A stretch of DNA of 64,000 bases from Conexibacter woesei DSM 14684 (lineage in GTDB: Bacteria; Actinomycetota; Thermoleophilia; Solirubrobacterales; Solirubrobacteraceae): contig NC_013739.1 in the NCBI RefSeq assembly GCF_000025265.1, positions 992,001 through 1,056,000 of the forward strand. The letters are read 5' to 3'. The notes under the pieces were generated by a model that searched no databases, was not told the DNA's origin, and saw only the letters and a list, made by a program, of their open reading frames with translations. The position numbers and the translations under genes were made by a program. Shown here in pieces: positions 32,007 to 41,106 of the stretch; position 1 is the stretch's first letter; each line of letters starts with the position of its first letter.

Positions 32007-32429
32007 ATGCGTCGTCAGGCCCTTGCGCTTCTCCCTGCCCTGATCCTTGCCGCCGGCCTCGCCGGTTGCGGCAGCGATGGCACGAACGTCGGCCAGGGCT
32101 TCGAGGAGCCCCAGACCGGCGCCGGGACGAGGCAGGCGACCGCGTTCGACCCGCGTGATCAGACGATCGGCTGCGTCGAGCGCAAGGGCGTCAGAGCGGT
32201 CAAGGACGAGCGCTACCGCGAGCGCGTCAACATCCTTCCGACGACCTCGGGCGCCTACATCATCTTCACCGGCACGCTCCAGGACGCGCAGAGCCGGGCG
32301 CTCAACAACACCGAGGACGCCGCCGGCGCCGAGGCGATCGGTCCGGCGCTGTTCACCGTCGGGGACCTCGGCGACGAGGACCTCGGCAAGATCGAGGACT
32401 GTCTCGACGCACGAGGCGTCAGATACTGA
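32007..32429 (+). CDS. small putative lipoprotein
   Basis: 140 residues with a lipoprotein signal (QALALLPALILAAGLAGC; lipobox LAGC, Cys ~22). The mature part (~118 residues) has two further Cys (TIGCVERKG and IEDCLDARG) and an alpha/beta-like pattern VNILPTTSGAYIIFTGTLQD; no known family. ATG 32007 is used; an in-frame GTG at 31998 is possible. Its TGA overlaps the ATG of the next gene (TGATG), so it is coupled to the flippase-like membrane protein and probably part of the same envelope operon. Confidence 0.7.
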   Translation: MRRQALALLPALILAAGLAGCGSDGTNVGQGFEEPQTGAGTRQATAFDPRDQTIGCVERKGVRAVKDERYRERVNILPTTSGAYIIFTGTLQDAQSRALNNTEDAAGAEAIGPALFTVGDLGDEDLGKIEDCLDARGVRY

Positions 32430-33463
32430 TGACGCCCGCCCGCAAGCGGATCCTGGTCGGCATCGTCTGGCTCGTGCCGATCGTCGGCGTCGTCTGGTGG
32501 GCGACCAAGCAGGAGGCGCCGACGCTGCCGTCGGACTTCGGCGGGATCATGGCGCTCGTCGGCGCGCTCGCGCTGTACACGGTCGCGACGCTGATGCGCG
32601 CCGAGCGGTGGGAGCGGATCCTGCGCCGCGCCGGCGTCAAGGCCAAGCGCGCCGACGCCTACGCGCTGACGCCGATCGGCTACATGGGCAACAACGTGCT
32701 GCCGGCCCGCGGCGGCGAGCTGCTGCGGACGTTCCTGCTCGGCTCGCGCGTCCCGGACTCGACCAAGCGCACGATCCTCGGCACGATCCTCGCCGAGCGC
32801 GTGCTCGACGCGATCGCGCTCGGGATCATCCTCGTCGTCCTCGCCTCGAACCTGCTGAGCGAGCTGCCGCCGCCGAACTCGACCGTGATCCTGATCGGCG
32901 TCGTGCTCGCGGTGCTGTTGCTGATCGCGACCGCGGTCGCGCTGCTGAAGTTCCGCGAGCGGCTGCTGTTCGTGCTGGAGGCGCTCGTGCCGATGGCACA
33001 GCCGACGAAGCAGCTGCTGAGCCGCCAGGGCGTCGTGCTGCTCGTCGTCTCGCTCGCGATCTGGTGCGTCGAGGCGAGCGTCTACATCGCCGTCGGCCAC
33101 GCCGTCAACATCGAGCTGGGCCTGCAGGACGGGCTCGCCGTCGTCGCGTTCACCAACGCCGCCGCGCTGATCCCTGCCGCGCCCGGCTACATCGGCACGT
33201 ACGATGCCGCGGTGATCTTCGCGGTCAATGCGGTGACCAACGCGTCCAGAAGCGCGGTCCTGTCCTACCTGATCCTGCTGCGCTTCGTGCTGTTCGTCCC
33301 GATCACGATCGTCGGCTTCGTGCTGCTCGTCGTACGCTATGGCGGCCTTTCGCGCGTGCGGGCGGCTCGTGACGCGGCGCACGCGGAGCAGCGCGCCGAG
33401 CACGAGGCCGCCGCAGCCGCACGCGCCGAGAAGCACGCGGACACCGCCGCGTCGACCGCGTGA
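32429..33463 (+). CDS. LPG-synthase/flippase-like membrane protein (UPF0104 family)
   Basis: 344 residues, eight or so helices, with the family marker PIGYMGNNVLPARGGELLRTFLLG near residue 88 (N-x-x-x-P-x-R-x-G-E-x-x-R) and PAAPGYIGTYDAAVIFAVNA near residue 249. This is the transmembrane half of MprF-like proteins and related glycolipid flippases. No aminoacyl-transferase domain is attached, so a role in polyprenyl- or glycolipid translocation is more likely than lysyl-PG synthesis. The cytoplasmic tail is rich in Ala, Glu and His. The downstream gene starts with GTGA overlapping its stop. Confidence 0.85.
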   Translation: MTPARKRILVGIVWLVPIVGVVWWATKQEAPTLPSDFGGIMALVGALALYTVATLMRAERWERILRRAGVKAKRADAYALTPIGYMGNNVLPARGGELLRTFLLGSRVPDSTKRTILGTILAERVLDAIALGIILVVLASNLLSELPPPNSTVILIGVVLAVLLLIATAVALLKFRERLLFVLEALVPMAQPTKQLLSRQGVVLLVVSLAIWCVEASVYIAVGHAVNIELGLQDGLAVVAFTNAAALIPAAPGYIGTYDAAVIFAVNAVTNASRSAVLSYLILLRFVLFVPITIVGFVLLVVRYGGLSRVRAARDAAHAEQRAEHEAAAAARAEKHADTAASTA

Positions 33464-35025
33464 AGCCGTCCCCCTCACCTTCCCCCGTGCCCTCAGCATC
33501 GACTGCACCGATCGAATCCTCGCCTGCCTGGCTTGACGCGCTGCGCGCGCGCCTGACGCCGGCGAACGTCCGCGAGCACGCGACCGACGGCCGCGTCTAC
33601 GCGCTGCTGGCGGCGATCTCGGTCGCGATCGCGGCGCTGACGCTGCTCTACCCCTCGACGCCGACGTACGACCCGTGGGCGTGGATCGTCTGGGGCCGCG
33701 AGATCACGCAGTTCGACCTGACGACGACGGGCGGCCCGTCGTGGAAGCCGCTGACGGTGATGTTCACGACCGCCTTCGCGCCGTTCGGCGACGCCGCGCC
33801 CGACCTCTGGCTGATCGTCGGCCGCGCCGGCGCGGTGATGTCGATCATCCTCGTCTTCCGGCTCGCCTGGCGGCTGACCGGCGGCTCCCTGCCGGCGAAG
33901 ACGATCGCCGGCGTGATCGCCGCGATGGCGCTGATCATCTCGTCGAGCTTCGTGCGCAACATGACGCTCGGCAACTCCGAGGGCCTGCTCGTGGCGTTCA
34001 CGCTGTGGGGCATCGAGCGGCACATGGACGGCAAGTACCGGCAGGCGTTCGTGCTCGGCTTCCTCGCCGCGCTGCTGCGCCCGGAGGTGTGGCCGTTCCT
34101 CGGCCTCTACGGCCTCTGGCTGCTGCTGATCGACCGCGACCGCCGCACGCTCTGGCTCGTGATCGTGTGCGGCGTGCTGATCCCCGTGCTCTGGCTGCTG
34201 CCGGAGTACTGGGGCTCGGGCAACTTCTGGCGCGCCGCCGACCGCGCGCAGAGACCGAACCCGAACAGCCCCGCGTTCGCCGACTTCCCCTTCTGGGAGG
34301 TGATCAAGAGAACGTGGCCGCTGATGCTGACGCCGGTCAAGGCGGCCGCCGCGTTCGCGCTCGCGATCGCCGTCTGGCAGTGGATCAGAGCCCGCCGTCA
34401 GGGCGCGGTGATCGTGATCGCGCTGCTCGCCCTCGCGTGGATAGCGGAGATCGCGCTGATGACGCAGGCCGGCTTCTCGGGCAACCCGCGCTACATCATC
34501 CTCGGCACGACGCTGATCGCCGTCGTCGGCGGCGTCGGCTTCGGCTGGGCGGTCCAGATCGCGAGCGACGTCGTCGCGAGATTCGGCGGCGAGCGCCACG
34601 GCAAGGCGCTGATGCTGGGGACGGGCGTCGCCGCCTGCGTCGTCCTGCTTGGTGCGACCTACCACTGGGCCGGCCCGAAGTTCCGCACCTTCGGCGACCT
34701 CGACCGCGCGCTGCGCTACCAGGCGGAGCTGCGGATCGACCTCAGAAAGAGCCTCGCGAAGGTCGGCGGCGGCAAGCACTTCGCCGCCTGCGGCCCGGTC
34801 GCGACGGGCATGTACCAGGTCCCGATGGTCGCCTGGCACATCGACAGACACACGATGGACGTCCGGATGGACCCGGATCCGGCCGGCGGCGCCGCTGTCG
34901 CCTCGCGCTCGACCGGCCGCGCCCCGTGGGCGCCGAGAGGGCCGTTCCCGGCGGGCTACAGACTGCTCGTCCCGCAGCGCAGCACGCACCTGTACTCGAC
35001 CTGTCCTCCGAAGCCTGGCGCCTAG
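33460..35025 (+). CDS. GT-C-fold-like polytopic membrane protein
   Basis: 521 residues. After a Pro/Ser-rich N-terminus and a short cytoplasmic stretch come about ten helices. The first extracytoplasmic loop, PSTPTYDPWAWIVWGREIT, contains the acidic residue expected of GT-C glycosyltransferases using polyprenyl-phosphate sugars, and LLRPEVWPFLGLYGLWLL is a typical family helix. The last ~120 residues form a soluble extracytoplasmic domain (ALRYQAELRIDLRKSLAKVG onward) with three Cys. The GTG start overlaps the previous stop by 4 bp. The sugar substrate is unknown. Confidence 0.7.
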   Translation: MKPSPSPSPVPSASTAPIESSPAWLDALRARLTPANVREHATDGRVYALLAAISVAIAALTLLYPSTPTYDPWAWIVWGREITQFDLTTTGGPSWKPLTVMFTTAFAPFGDAAPDLWLIVGRAGAVMSIILVFRLAWRLTGGSLPAKTIAGVIAAMALIISSSFVRNMTLGNSEGLLVAFTLWGIERHMDGKYRQAFVLGFLAALLRPEVWPFLGLYGLWLLLIDRDRRTLWLVIVCGVLIPVLWLLPEYWGSGNFWRAADRAQRPNPNSPAFADFPFWEVIKRTWPLMLTPVKAAAAFALAIAVWQWIRARRQGAVIVIALLALAWIAEIALMTQAGFSGNPRYIILGTTLIAVVGGVGFGWAVQIASDVVARFGGERHGKALMLGTGVAACVVLLGATYHWAGPKFRTFGDLDRALRYQAELRIDLRKSLAKVGGGKHFAACGPVATGMYQVPMVAWHIDRHTMDVRMDPDPAGGAAVASRSTGRAPWAPRGPFPAGYRLLVPQRSTHLYSTCPPKPGA

Positions 35026-35049
35026 GGCGCCGGTAACCTCAGTCCGCCG

Positions 35050-36654
35050 ATGGCAACGGCCGCAGTCCCGAGAACCAACCGCCGCTTCGAGCTGAGAGCG
35101 CCTGACGCGCTGCTCGCGGCAGCCGCGCTGATCGTCCTCACGGCGATCTCGATCTACGTCCGCACGCGCTCGATATCGGGCTCGTTCTGGATGGACGAGG
35201 GGCTCTCGGTCGGGATCGCCTCGCACGACCTGATGGACATCCCGGGCGTGCTGAGAGAGGACGGCTCGCCGCCGCTCTACTACATGGGCCTGAACCTGTG
35301 GATGGACGCGTTCGGCCGCACCGAGACCGCGGTCCACTGGTTCTCGCTCATCTTCTCGTTGCTGACGATCCCGGCCGCGATGTGGGCCGGCTGGTCGCTG
35401 TGGGGCAAGCGCGCCGGCTACATCGGCGCGGCGATCTGCGCGCTCAACCCGTTCCTCACGTCCTACGGCGAGGAAGCGCGGATGTACTCGCTGATGGCGC
35501 TGCTGGCGCTGCTGGCGACCGCCTGCTTCCTGCACGCCTTCGCGTACCGCAGAGGCCGCGTCTACGTCGTCCTGTTCGCGGTCCTGCAGACGCTGATGCT
35601 CTACACCCACGGCTGGGGGATCTTCTACGGCCTCGCCGCCTTCCTCGCGCTGATCTTCCTGTGGTGGCGCAGCGAGGAGAGAAGAACGCTCGCGATCGAA
35701 GGGCTCGCCGCCTTCACCGCCGCGGCGATCCTGTTCCTGCCGTGGCTGCCGACGCTGCTGTTCCAAGCCGCGCACACGGCGGCGCCGTGGGGCAGAGCGC
35801 CCCGCTTCGGCGCGCCGATCCAGATCTCGCGCGACCTGATGGGCGGCGACCGCGCCTCGATAGTGATGCTGCTCGTCGGCGGCTTCGGCGCCGCCGCCGC
35901 GCTGGCCGCGAACAAGGGCAGAAACGACGGCGAGCGGCTGTCGATCTGGGTGCTGCTGCTGATCCCGATCACGACGCTGGTGATCGCCTGGACGATCTCG
36001 CAGATAACGCCCGCCTGGGTCTCGCGCTACTTCGCCGTCGCGCTCGCGCCGATGCTGCTGCTGACCGCGCTCGGACTCGCGCGCGCCAGAGTCCTCGGCC
36101 TCGTGGCGCTCGCCGCGCTCGCCGTCTTCTGGGCGAACCCGAGACCGTTCGTCGACGGTTACAAGAGCTCCGTGCGCGACATCGGCGCCGAGGCGGGATC
36201 GCAGATGAGACCGGGCGACCTGGTGATAACCGGGCAGCCCGAGCAGACCCCGCTGGCGTGGTACTACCTGCCCGCGGGACTGAGGTACGCGGACTCCGCC
36301 GGCATCGTCGACGACCCCCGTCACATGGACTGGGTCGACGCGATGGACAAGTACGAAGCAGCACAACCGCGTGATGTGCTGCCGCCGCTCCTTGATAGCC
36401 TCAGACCCGGCCAGAAGGTGCTCTTCATGCGGCCCCTCACAGAGGGCGTGGAGAACTGGTCGGCGCCCTGGACGCAGCTCGCCCGGCGCCGGTCGGCGCA
36501 GTTCGGTGCGATCCTTCAGGCCGACGCGAGACCCGGCGGCACGTTGAGACAGATCGACGTCGCACCGCAGTTCTACCGCGGCGCCTCGACGGTCGGCAAC
36601 GTCGGGATTCTCTACGAGAAGGTCCGCGACCAGCCCGCGACCCAGGTTCCCTGA
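35050..36654 (+). CDS. GT-C glycosyltransferase, family 39/RgtABCD-like
   Basis: 534 residues. The first loop, SISGSFWMDEGLSVGIASHD, has the Asp-Glu pair of GT39/GT83-type mannosyl or arabinosyl transferases. EDGSPPLYYMGLNLWM and the downstream YGEEARMYSLMALL are classical RgtA/B/C/D-family segments. About eleven helices are followed by a ~170-residue soluble extracytoplasmic domain (residues ~365-534). It probably transfers a sugar from a polyprenyl-phosphate donor to a surface polymer or protein. It is 24 bp after the preceding GT-C-like gene; AGA is common among its Arg codons. Confidence 0.82.
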   Translation: MATAAVPRTNRRFELRAPDALLAAAALIVLTAISIYVRTRSISGSFWMDEGLSVGIASHDLMDIPGVLREDGSPPLYYMGLNLWMDAFGRTETAVHWFSLIFSLLTIPAAMWAGWSLWGKRAGYIGAAICALNPFLTSYGEEARMYSLMALLALLATACFLHAFAYRRGRVYVVLFAVLQTLMLYTHGWGIFYGLAAFLALIFLWWRSEERRTLAIEGLAAFTAAAILFLPWLPTLLFQAAHTAAPWGRAPRFGAPIQISRDLMGGDRASIVMLLVGGFGAAAALAANKGRNDGERLSIWVLLLIPITTLVIAWTISQITPAWVSRYFAVALAPMLLLTALGLARARVLGLVALAALAVFWANPRPFVDGYKSSVRDIGAEAGSQMRPGDLVITGQPEQTPLAWYYLPAGLRYADSAGIVDDPRHMDWVDAMDKYEAAQPRDVLPPLLDSLRPGQKVLFMRPLTEGVENWSAPWTQLARRRSAQFGAILQADARPGGTLRQIDVAPQFYRGASTVGNVGILYEKVRDQPATQVP

Positions 36655-36685
36655 ACTCAAGCCACGAGCGCACAGACGAACGGAT

Positions 36686-38248
36686 ATGACTGAGAACGAG
36701 ACGAGACCCACCGCCCCCGCCTCCGAGGACAGCCGCCCGTACGTCGTGCTCGGCGGCGGTCCCGCCGGCCTGACCGCCGGCTACCTGCTCGCCAAGCGCG
36801 GGGAGAGAGTGATCGTGCTCGAGTCGACCGACCAGGTGGGCGGCATCGCGCGCACCGAGGTGCGCAGAGCGCCGAACGGCGGCGAGTACCGCTTCGACCT
36901 CGGCGGTCACCGCTTCTTCACGAAGGTCAGAGAGGTCGACGACCTCTGGCTGGAGATCATGAAGGGCGAGTTCCTGCTGCGCCCGCGCCAGTCGCGCATC
37001 TACTGGCGGCGCAAGTTCCTCCAGTACCCGCTCGAGGGCATGGACGTGCTGAAGAAGCTCGGCCCGGTCGACCTGATGCGCGCCGGCGGCTCGTACCTGT
37101 ATGCGGCGGTCAAGACGAAGGTCCGTCCGCAGCCGGAGGAGACGCTCGACGTCTGGGTCTCCAACCGCTTCGGCAGATGGCTCTTCACGCAGTTCTTCAA
37201 GACCTACACCGAGAAGGTGTGGGGCGTCCCGACGTCCGAGCTGCGCGCCGACTGGGCCGCGCAGCGGATCAAGGGCCTGTCGTTCTTCTCCGCCGCGAAG
37301 GCCGCCTTCCTCGGCAACAAGGGCAACGAGATCAGATCGCTGATCGGCGAGTTCCACTACCCCAGATTCGGCCCCGGCCAGATGTGGGAGAGAATGAAGT
37401 CCGACATCGAGACCAGAGGCGGCGAGGTGCGGATGAACGCACCCGTCACGAGAGTCCTCATCAGAGACGGCGTTGCGACCGGCGTGATCGCCGGCGGCGA
37501 GACGATCGAGGCGAAGGCCGTGATCTCGTCGCTGCCGCTCGGCGTGACGACGAGAATCACCGACCCGGAGGCGCCCGCCGAGGTCCGCGACGCCGGCCGC
37601 GGGCTGCGCTACCGCGACTTCCTCACGGTCTCGCTCGTGATTGACGGCAGAGACCTCTTCCCCGACAACTGGATCTACATCCACGAGCCGGGCGTGAAAG
37701 TCGGCCGGATCCAGAACTTCCGCTCGTGGAGCCCGTGGATGGTGCCGAACGACGACGAGGCGTCGATCGGCATGGAGTACTTCTGCTTCGAGGGCGACTC
37801 GCTCTGGAACATGAAGGACGAGGATCTCGTCGAGCTGGCCAAGAGCGAGCTCGGCCAGATGGGCCTCGGCGACCCGTCGAAGGTCACGATGGGGTTCGCG
37901 ACGCGCGTTCACAAGGCCTACCCGGTCTACGACGGCGAGTACGCGAGAAACCTCGAGGTCGTCAAGGAGTGGCTCGCGCAGACGCCGAACCTCGTTCAGG
38001 TCGGCCGCAACGGTCTGCACCGCTACAACAACTCCGACCACTCGATGCTGACCGCGATGCGCGCGGTCGACAACCTGCTCGACGGGACCAGACACGACAT
38101 CTGGGCCGTCAACGCCGAGGCCGAGTACCACGAGGAGGACGGCTCCTCGACCGGTGGCCAGGGCGACCGCAACGCCGCCAACCCGTACCCGTACAGAGAG
38201 GCCCCGCCGCTCAACGAGCGCGAGGCCGCGACCGAGTCCGCCTCCTAG
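36686..38248 (+). CDS. FAD-dependent amine-oxidase/UDP-galactopyranose-mutase-like protein
   Basis: 520 residues. The dinucleotide-binding motif VVLGGGPAGLTAGYLLAKRG (residues ~20-39) and VLESTDQVGGIARTE are followed by the mutase/oxidase segment FDLGGHRFFTKV. Further UGM-like pieces are QFFKTYTEKVWGVPTSEL and, near the C-terminus, GRNGLHRYNNSDHSMLTAMR. Proteins of this type sit in polysaccharide clusters and are annotated as NAD(P)-binding, UGM-like or protoporphyrinogen-oxidase-like. A role in making or isomerising a nucleotide sugar for the neighbouring glycosyltransferases is inferred from context. A strong hairpin ends the cluster. Confidence 0.8.
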   Translation: MTENETRPTAPASEDSRPYVVLGGGPAGLTAGYLLAKRGERVIVLESTDQVGGIARTEVRRAPNGGEYRFDLGGHRFFTKVREVDDLWLEIMKGEFLLRPRQSRIYWRRKFLQYPLEGMDVLKKLGPVDLMRAGGSYLYAAVKTKVRPQPEETLDVWVSNRFGRWLFTQFFKTYTEKVWGVPTSELRADWAAQRIKGLSFFSAAKAAFLGNKGNEIRSLIGEFHYPRFGPGQMWERMKSDIETRGGEVRMNAPVTRVLIRDGVATGVIAGGETIEAKAVISSLPLGVTTRITDPEAPAEVRDAGRGLRYRDFLTVSLVIDGRDLFPDNWIYIHEPGVKVGRIQNFRSWSPWMVPNDDEASIGMEYFCFEGDSLWNMKDEDLVELAKSELGQMGLGDPSKVTMGFATRVHKAYPVYDGEYARNLEVVKEWLAQTPNLVQVGRNGLHRYNNSDHSMLTAMRAVDNLLDGTRHDIWAVNAEAEYHEEDGSSTGGQGDRNAANPYPYREAPPLNEREAATESAS

Positions 38249-38277
38249 CGGCGACCCGGCCCTGCACGGCACGCTTC

Positions 38278-38305
38278 GAGAGCCCCGCCGACCGGCGGGG
38301 CTCTC
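38278..38305. terminator. bidirectional hairpin between convergent genes
   Basis: A perfect 12-bp stem, GAGAGCCCCGCC/GGCGGGGCTCTC, with a 4-nt loop lies midway between the stops of the UGM-like gene and the aldehyde dehydrogenase gene. No long T-tract is seen. Confidence 0.75.
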
Positions 38306-38321
38306 TGCGTTCCGGGCTCGG

Positions 38322-39713
38322 TCAGCCGCCGATCCGGATCGCGACGTGCTTGACCTGCGTGTAGTCCTCGAGCGAGAACGCCGACAGGTCCTTGCCGTAG
38401 CCGGACTGCTTGTAGCCGCCGTGCGGCATCTCGGGCGTGATCGGGGCGAGGTGGTCGTTGACCCAGACGCAGCCGAACTCCAGGCGGCGGGCGGCGTCGA
38501 GGGCGCGGCCGGCGTTCTCGGTGAAGATCGAGGCGGCCAGGCCGTAGCGCGAGTCGTTGGCGTAGGCGAGCGCCTGCGCGTAGTCGTCGACCTGCTGGAC
38601 CGTCACGACGGGTCCGAAGACCTCGTTCTGGACGATCTCGCTGTCCTGCGCGACGCCGGCGAGGACGGTGGGTGCGACGAACGCGCCGCCGGCCGGGCCG
38701 GCGGCGCGGTCGCCGCCGGTCAGGACGGTCGCGCTGGCCGCGACCGCGCGCTCCACGAATCCGAGCACGCGCCGCTGGTGAGCGGGCGAGATGACCGGAC
38801 CCAGCTCGATCTCGTCGCCGTCGGCCGGGTCGCCGACGCGCAATGACGCGACGGCCGGGACGAGCTGTTCGAGCAGCCGGTCGTAGATGCCCGCCGTGGC
38901 GATGACGCGGCACGCTGCGACGCAGTTCTGGCCGGCGTTCTCGAAGCCCGCGACGCGCAGCGCGGCGACGGTCTGATCGAGGTCGGCGTCGTCGAGCACG
39001 ATCGCGGGCGCCTTGCCGCCCAGCTCCAGGTGGACGCGCGTGAGCGTATCCGCCGCGGTGCGGGCGATCGCCGTGCCGGTGGCCGAACCGCCGGTGACCG
39101 AGACGAGCCCGATCGCGGGATGCGCGACGAGCGCCTGCCCGACGGTCGGGCCGTCGCCGGTGATCACGTTCAGCACGCCCGCGGGGATCGTGTCGCGCGT
39201 GAGGTCGGCGAGCGCGAGCAGCGACAGCGGCGTGCCCTCGGCCGGCTTGAGGATCTGGACGTTGCCGGCGGCGAGCGCCGGACCGAGCTTCCACACCGCC
39301 ATCAGCAGCGGATAGTTCCACTGGGCGATGCCGGCGACGATGCCGATCGGCTCGCGCCGCACCATCGACGTGTAGCCGCGCATGTACTCGCCCGCGGCCT
39401 TGCCCTCGAGGATGCGCGCCGCGCCGGCGAAGTAGCGCAGCACCTTGCAGCAGGCGTCCATCTCCCCGCGCGCGGCCGGCAGCGGCTTGCCGGCGTTGGC
39501 CGACTCCAGCCGCGCGAGCTGCTCGCGCTCGGCCGCGATCGCGTCGGCGATCGCCAGCAGCACGGCGGCGCGCTCGCGCGGCGTGCTGTCCGCCCACTCC
39601 GGCCAGGCGGCGCGGGCCGCCTCGACGGCGGCCTCGACGTCCGCCGGTCCGCCCTCGGGCACGACGGCGATCGAGCGGCCGGTCGCCGGGTTGAGGATCG
39701 TGCGGCTCGCCAC
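38322..39713 (-). CDS. NAD(P)-dependent aldehyde dehydrogenase (aminobutyraldehyde/betaine-aldehyde type)
   Basis: 463 residues oxidising an aldehyde to a carboxylate. The cofactor/catalytic landmarks are PIGIVAGIAQWNYPL, LKPAEGTPLSLLALADL, SVTGGSATGTAIA, the catalytic Glu in LELGGKAPAIVL (residue ~240) and the nucleophile Cys in GQNCVAACRV (~275), with the C-terminal MPHGGYKQSGYGKDLS. The MPxGGxxxSGxG ending and overall pattern favour 4-aminobutyraldehyde or related omega-amino aldehydes. The start is GTG 39711-39713. Lying near glutarate and guanidino genes, it could feed GABA or glutarate metabolism, but this is not proven. Confidence 0.88.
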   Translation of the reverse strand: MASRTILNPATGRSIAVVPEGGPADVEAAVEAARAAWPEWADSTPRERAAVLLAIADAIAAEREQLARLESANAGKPLPAARGEMDACCKVLRYFAGAARILEGKAAGEYMRGYTSMVRREPIGIVAGIAQWNYPLLMAVWKLGPALAAGNVQILKPAEGTPLSLLALADLTRDTIPAGVLNVITGDGPTVGQALVAHPAIGLVSVTGGSATGTAIARTAADTLTRVHLELGGKAPAIVLDDADLDQTVAALRVAGFENAGQNCVAACRVIATAGIYDRLLEQLVPAVASLRVGDPADGDEIELGPVISPAHQRRVLGFVERAVAASATVLTGGDRAAGPAGGAFVAPTVLAGVAQDSEIVQNEVFGPVVTVQQVDDYAQALAYANDSRYGLAASIFTENAGRALDAARRLEFGCVWVNDHLAPITPEMPHGGYKQSGYGKDLSAFSLEDYTQVKHVAIRIGG

Positions 39714-39727
39714 GCCGCCACCCTACA

Positions 39728-39742
39728 CTGAACAACTTTCAG
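39728..39742. promoter_or_regulatory. small inverted repeat upstream of aldehyde dehydrogenase
   Basis: CTGAA-N5-TTCAG lies 14 bp upstream of the GTG start, where it could overlap the promoter as an operator. The arms are short, so chance is possible. Confidence 0.3.
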
Positions 39743-39775
39743 CGAGATGCGCGGTTGCGGCGCGGAGCGTCCGGT

Positions 39776-39817
39776 CGAGGCGAGCCGCTCAGGCGAGACC
39801 GCGAGCGGCTCGCCTCG
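39776..39817 (-). terminator. long hairpin after the CoA-transferase gene
   Basis: Perfect 15-bp arms, CGAGGCGAGCCGCTC and its complement, with a 12-nt loop start 7 bp beyond the stop of the minus-strand CoA-transferase gene. There is no T-tract; it is likely a Rho-independent-like or RNA-stabilising end. Confidence 0.6.
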
Positions 39818-39823
39818 CGCAGC

Positions 39824-41044
39824 TCAATCCGCGCCGAACAGCCGCAGCGCCTCGTCGGCGCCCAGCTCGCCGAGCGCGGGCGGGGCGCTGTCGTGGCGCG
39901 GGGGCGAGGCCGACATGCGGACCGGGTTGCGGGCGACGCGCGCCGGCGCGGCGGCGTCGGCGGCGGTCGGCAGCGGAGGCAGCTCGGCGATCGGGTCGAG
40001 CCCGAGCCGCTGCGCGAGCGCGAACGCGCCGGCGAGGTCGTTGACCTCTCCTGCGGGCACGCCGACGGCGAGCAGCCGCTCGCTCCACGCGCCGGCGGGC
40101 GCGGTGGCGAGCCGCTCCTCCAGCAGCGCGCGCAGCGGCTCGCGCGCGGCGACTCGTGCCGGGTTCGTCGCGAAGCGGGGGTCGGCGGCGAGCGCGGGCA
40201 CGCCGAGCACGTCGCAGAGCTTCGCGAACTGGCGGTCGTTGCCGACGGCGACGATCAGCTGCGTCGCGTCGCCGGCAGCGTAGAGGTCGTACGGCGCGAT
40301 GCTCGGGTGGCTGTTGCCCATGCGGCCGGGGACGACGCCCGCCGCGGTGTACGCCGACGCCTGATTCACGAGCGCGGCGAGCAGCGACGACAGCAGGTCG
40401 ATCTCGATCCGCTGGCCCTCCCCCGTCGCGCTGCGGTGGCGCAGGGCGGCGAGGATGCCGGTCGTCGCGAACAGGCCGGTTATGACGTCGACGAGCGCGA
40501 CGCCCGCCTTCTGCGGGTCCTCGGGGCGGCCGGTGACCGACATCAGCCCGCCGACCGCCTGCACGAGCAGGTCGTAGCCGGGCATCGCCGCGCCCTCGCC
40601 GGAGGAGCCGAAGCCCGTGATGGTCGCGTAGACGAGGCCGGGGTTGGCGGCGGAGAGCGTCGCGTGGTCGAGTCTGAGCCGTTCCATCACGCCGGGCCGG
40701 AAGTTCTCGACGACGACGTCGGCGCGGGCGGCCAGCGCTTGCGCAGTCGCGAGGTCGGCGGGGTCTCTGAGGTCGAGCGCGAGCGACCGCTTGTTGCGGT
40801 TGACGGAGAGGAAGTAGGTGGCGGTCCCGGCGGCATCGTGCGGCGGCCCCCATGCGCGCGTGTCGTCGCCCGCGCCCGGCCGCTCGACCTTCACGACGGT
40901 CGCGCCGTAGTCGGCCAGCAGCATCGTCGCGAGCGGGCCGGCGAGCACGCGCGAGAAGTCGAGCACGAGCACGTCGCCGAGCGCTCGGCCGCCGACGCTT
41001 GCGCCGCCCGCCGCGCCTCCGGCTGGTTCTCTCCTCGAAGTCAT
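39824..41044 (-). CDS. family III CoA transferase (CaiB/BaiF), probable glutarate CoA-transferase
   Basis: 406 residues. Family III features: LVLDFSRVLAGPLATMLLAD near the N-terminus, VKVERPGAGDDTRAWGPP, NRNKRSLALDLR, VVVENFRPGVMERL and PGYDLLVQAVGG, whose Asp is the catalytic carboxylate that carries CoA. It is divergent from a glutaryl-CoA dehydrogenase; this pairing is that of succinyl-CoA:glutarate CoA-transferase (SUGCT), which would make glutaryl-CoA from free glutarate. Substrate assignment is therefore from context. The ATG lies 8 bp from a TATAAA -10-like element, so the message may be leaderless. Confidence 0.85.
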   Translation of the reverse strand: MTSRREPAGGAAGGASVGGRALGDVLVLDFSRVLAGPLATMLLADYGATVVKVERPGAGDDTRAWGPPHDAAGTATYFLSVNRNKRSLALDLRDPADLATAQALAARADVVVENFRPGVMERLRLDHATLSAANPGLVYATITGFGSSGEGAAMPGYDLLVQAVGGLMSVTGRPEDPQKAGVALVDVITGLFATTGILAALRHRSATGEGQRIEIDLLSSLLAALVNQASAYTAAGVVPGRMGNSHPSIAPYDLYAAGDATQLIVAVGNDRQFAKLCDVLGVPALAADPRFATNPARVAAREPLRALLEERLATAPAGAWSERLLAVGVPAGEVNDLAGAFALAQRLGLDPIAELPPLPTAADAAAPARVARNPVRMSASPPRHDSAPPALGELGADEALRLFGAD

Positions 41045-41106
41045 GATTAGATTTTATAAGAATTCTGCCTCGCCCCGCCACGAGCCCGCCCCGGAGGACT
41101 TCCCGC
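41045..41106. promoter_or_regulatory. AT-rich divergent promoter region of the glutarate genes
   Basis: The 62-bp gap contains a strikingly AT-rich core (41048-41067) with TATAAA reading toward the CoA transferase and TATAAG toward the dehydrogenase, and an imperfect 18-bp palindrome AGATTTTATAAGAATTCT. It is a plausible operator for the GntR-family regulator encoded downstream. Confidence 0.55.
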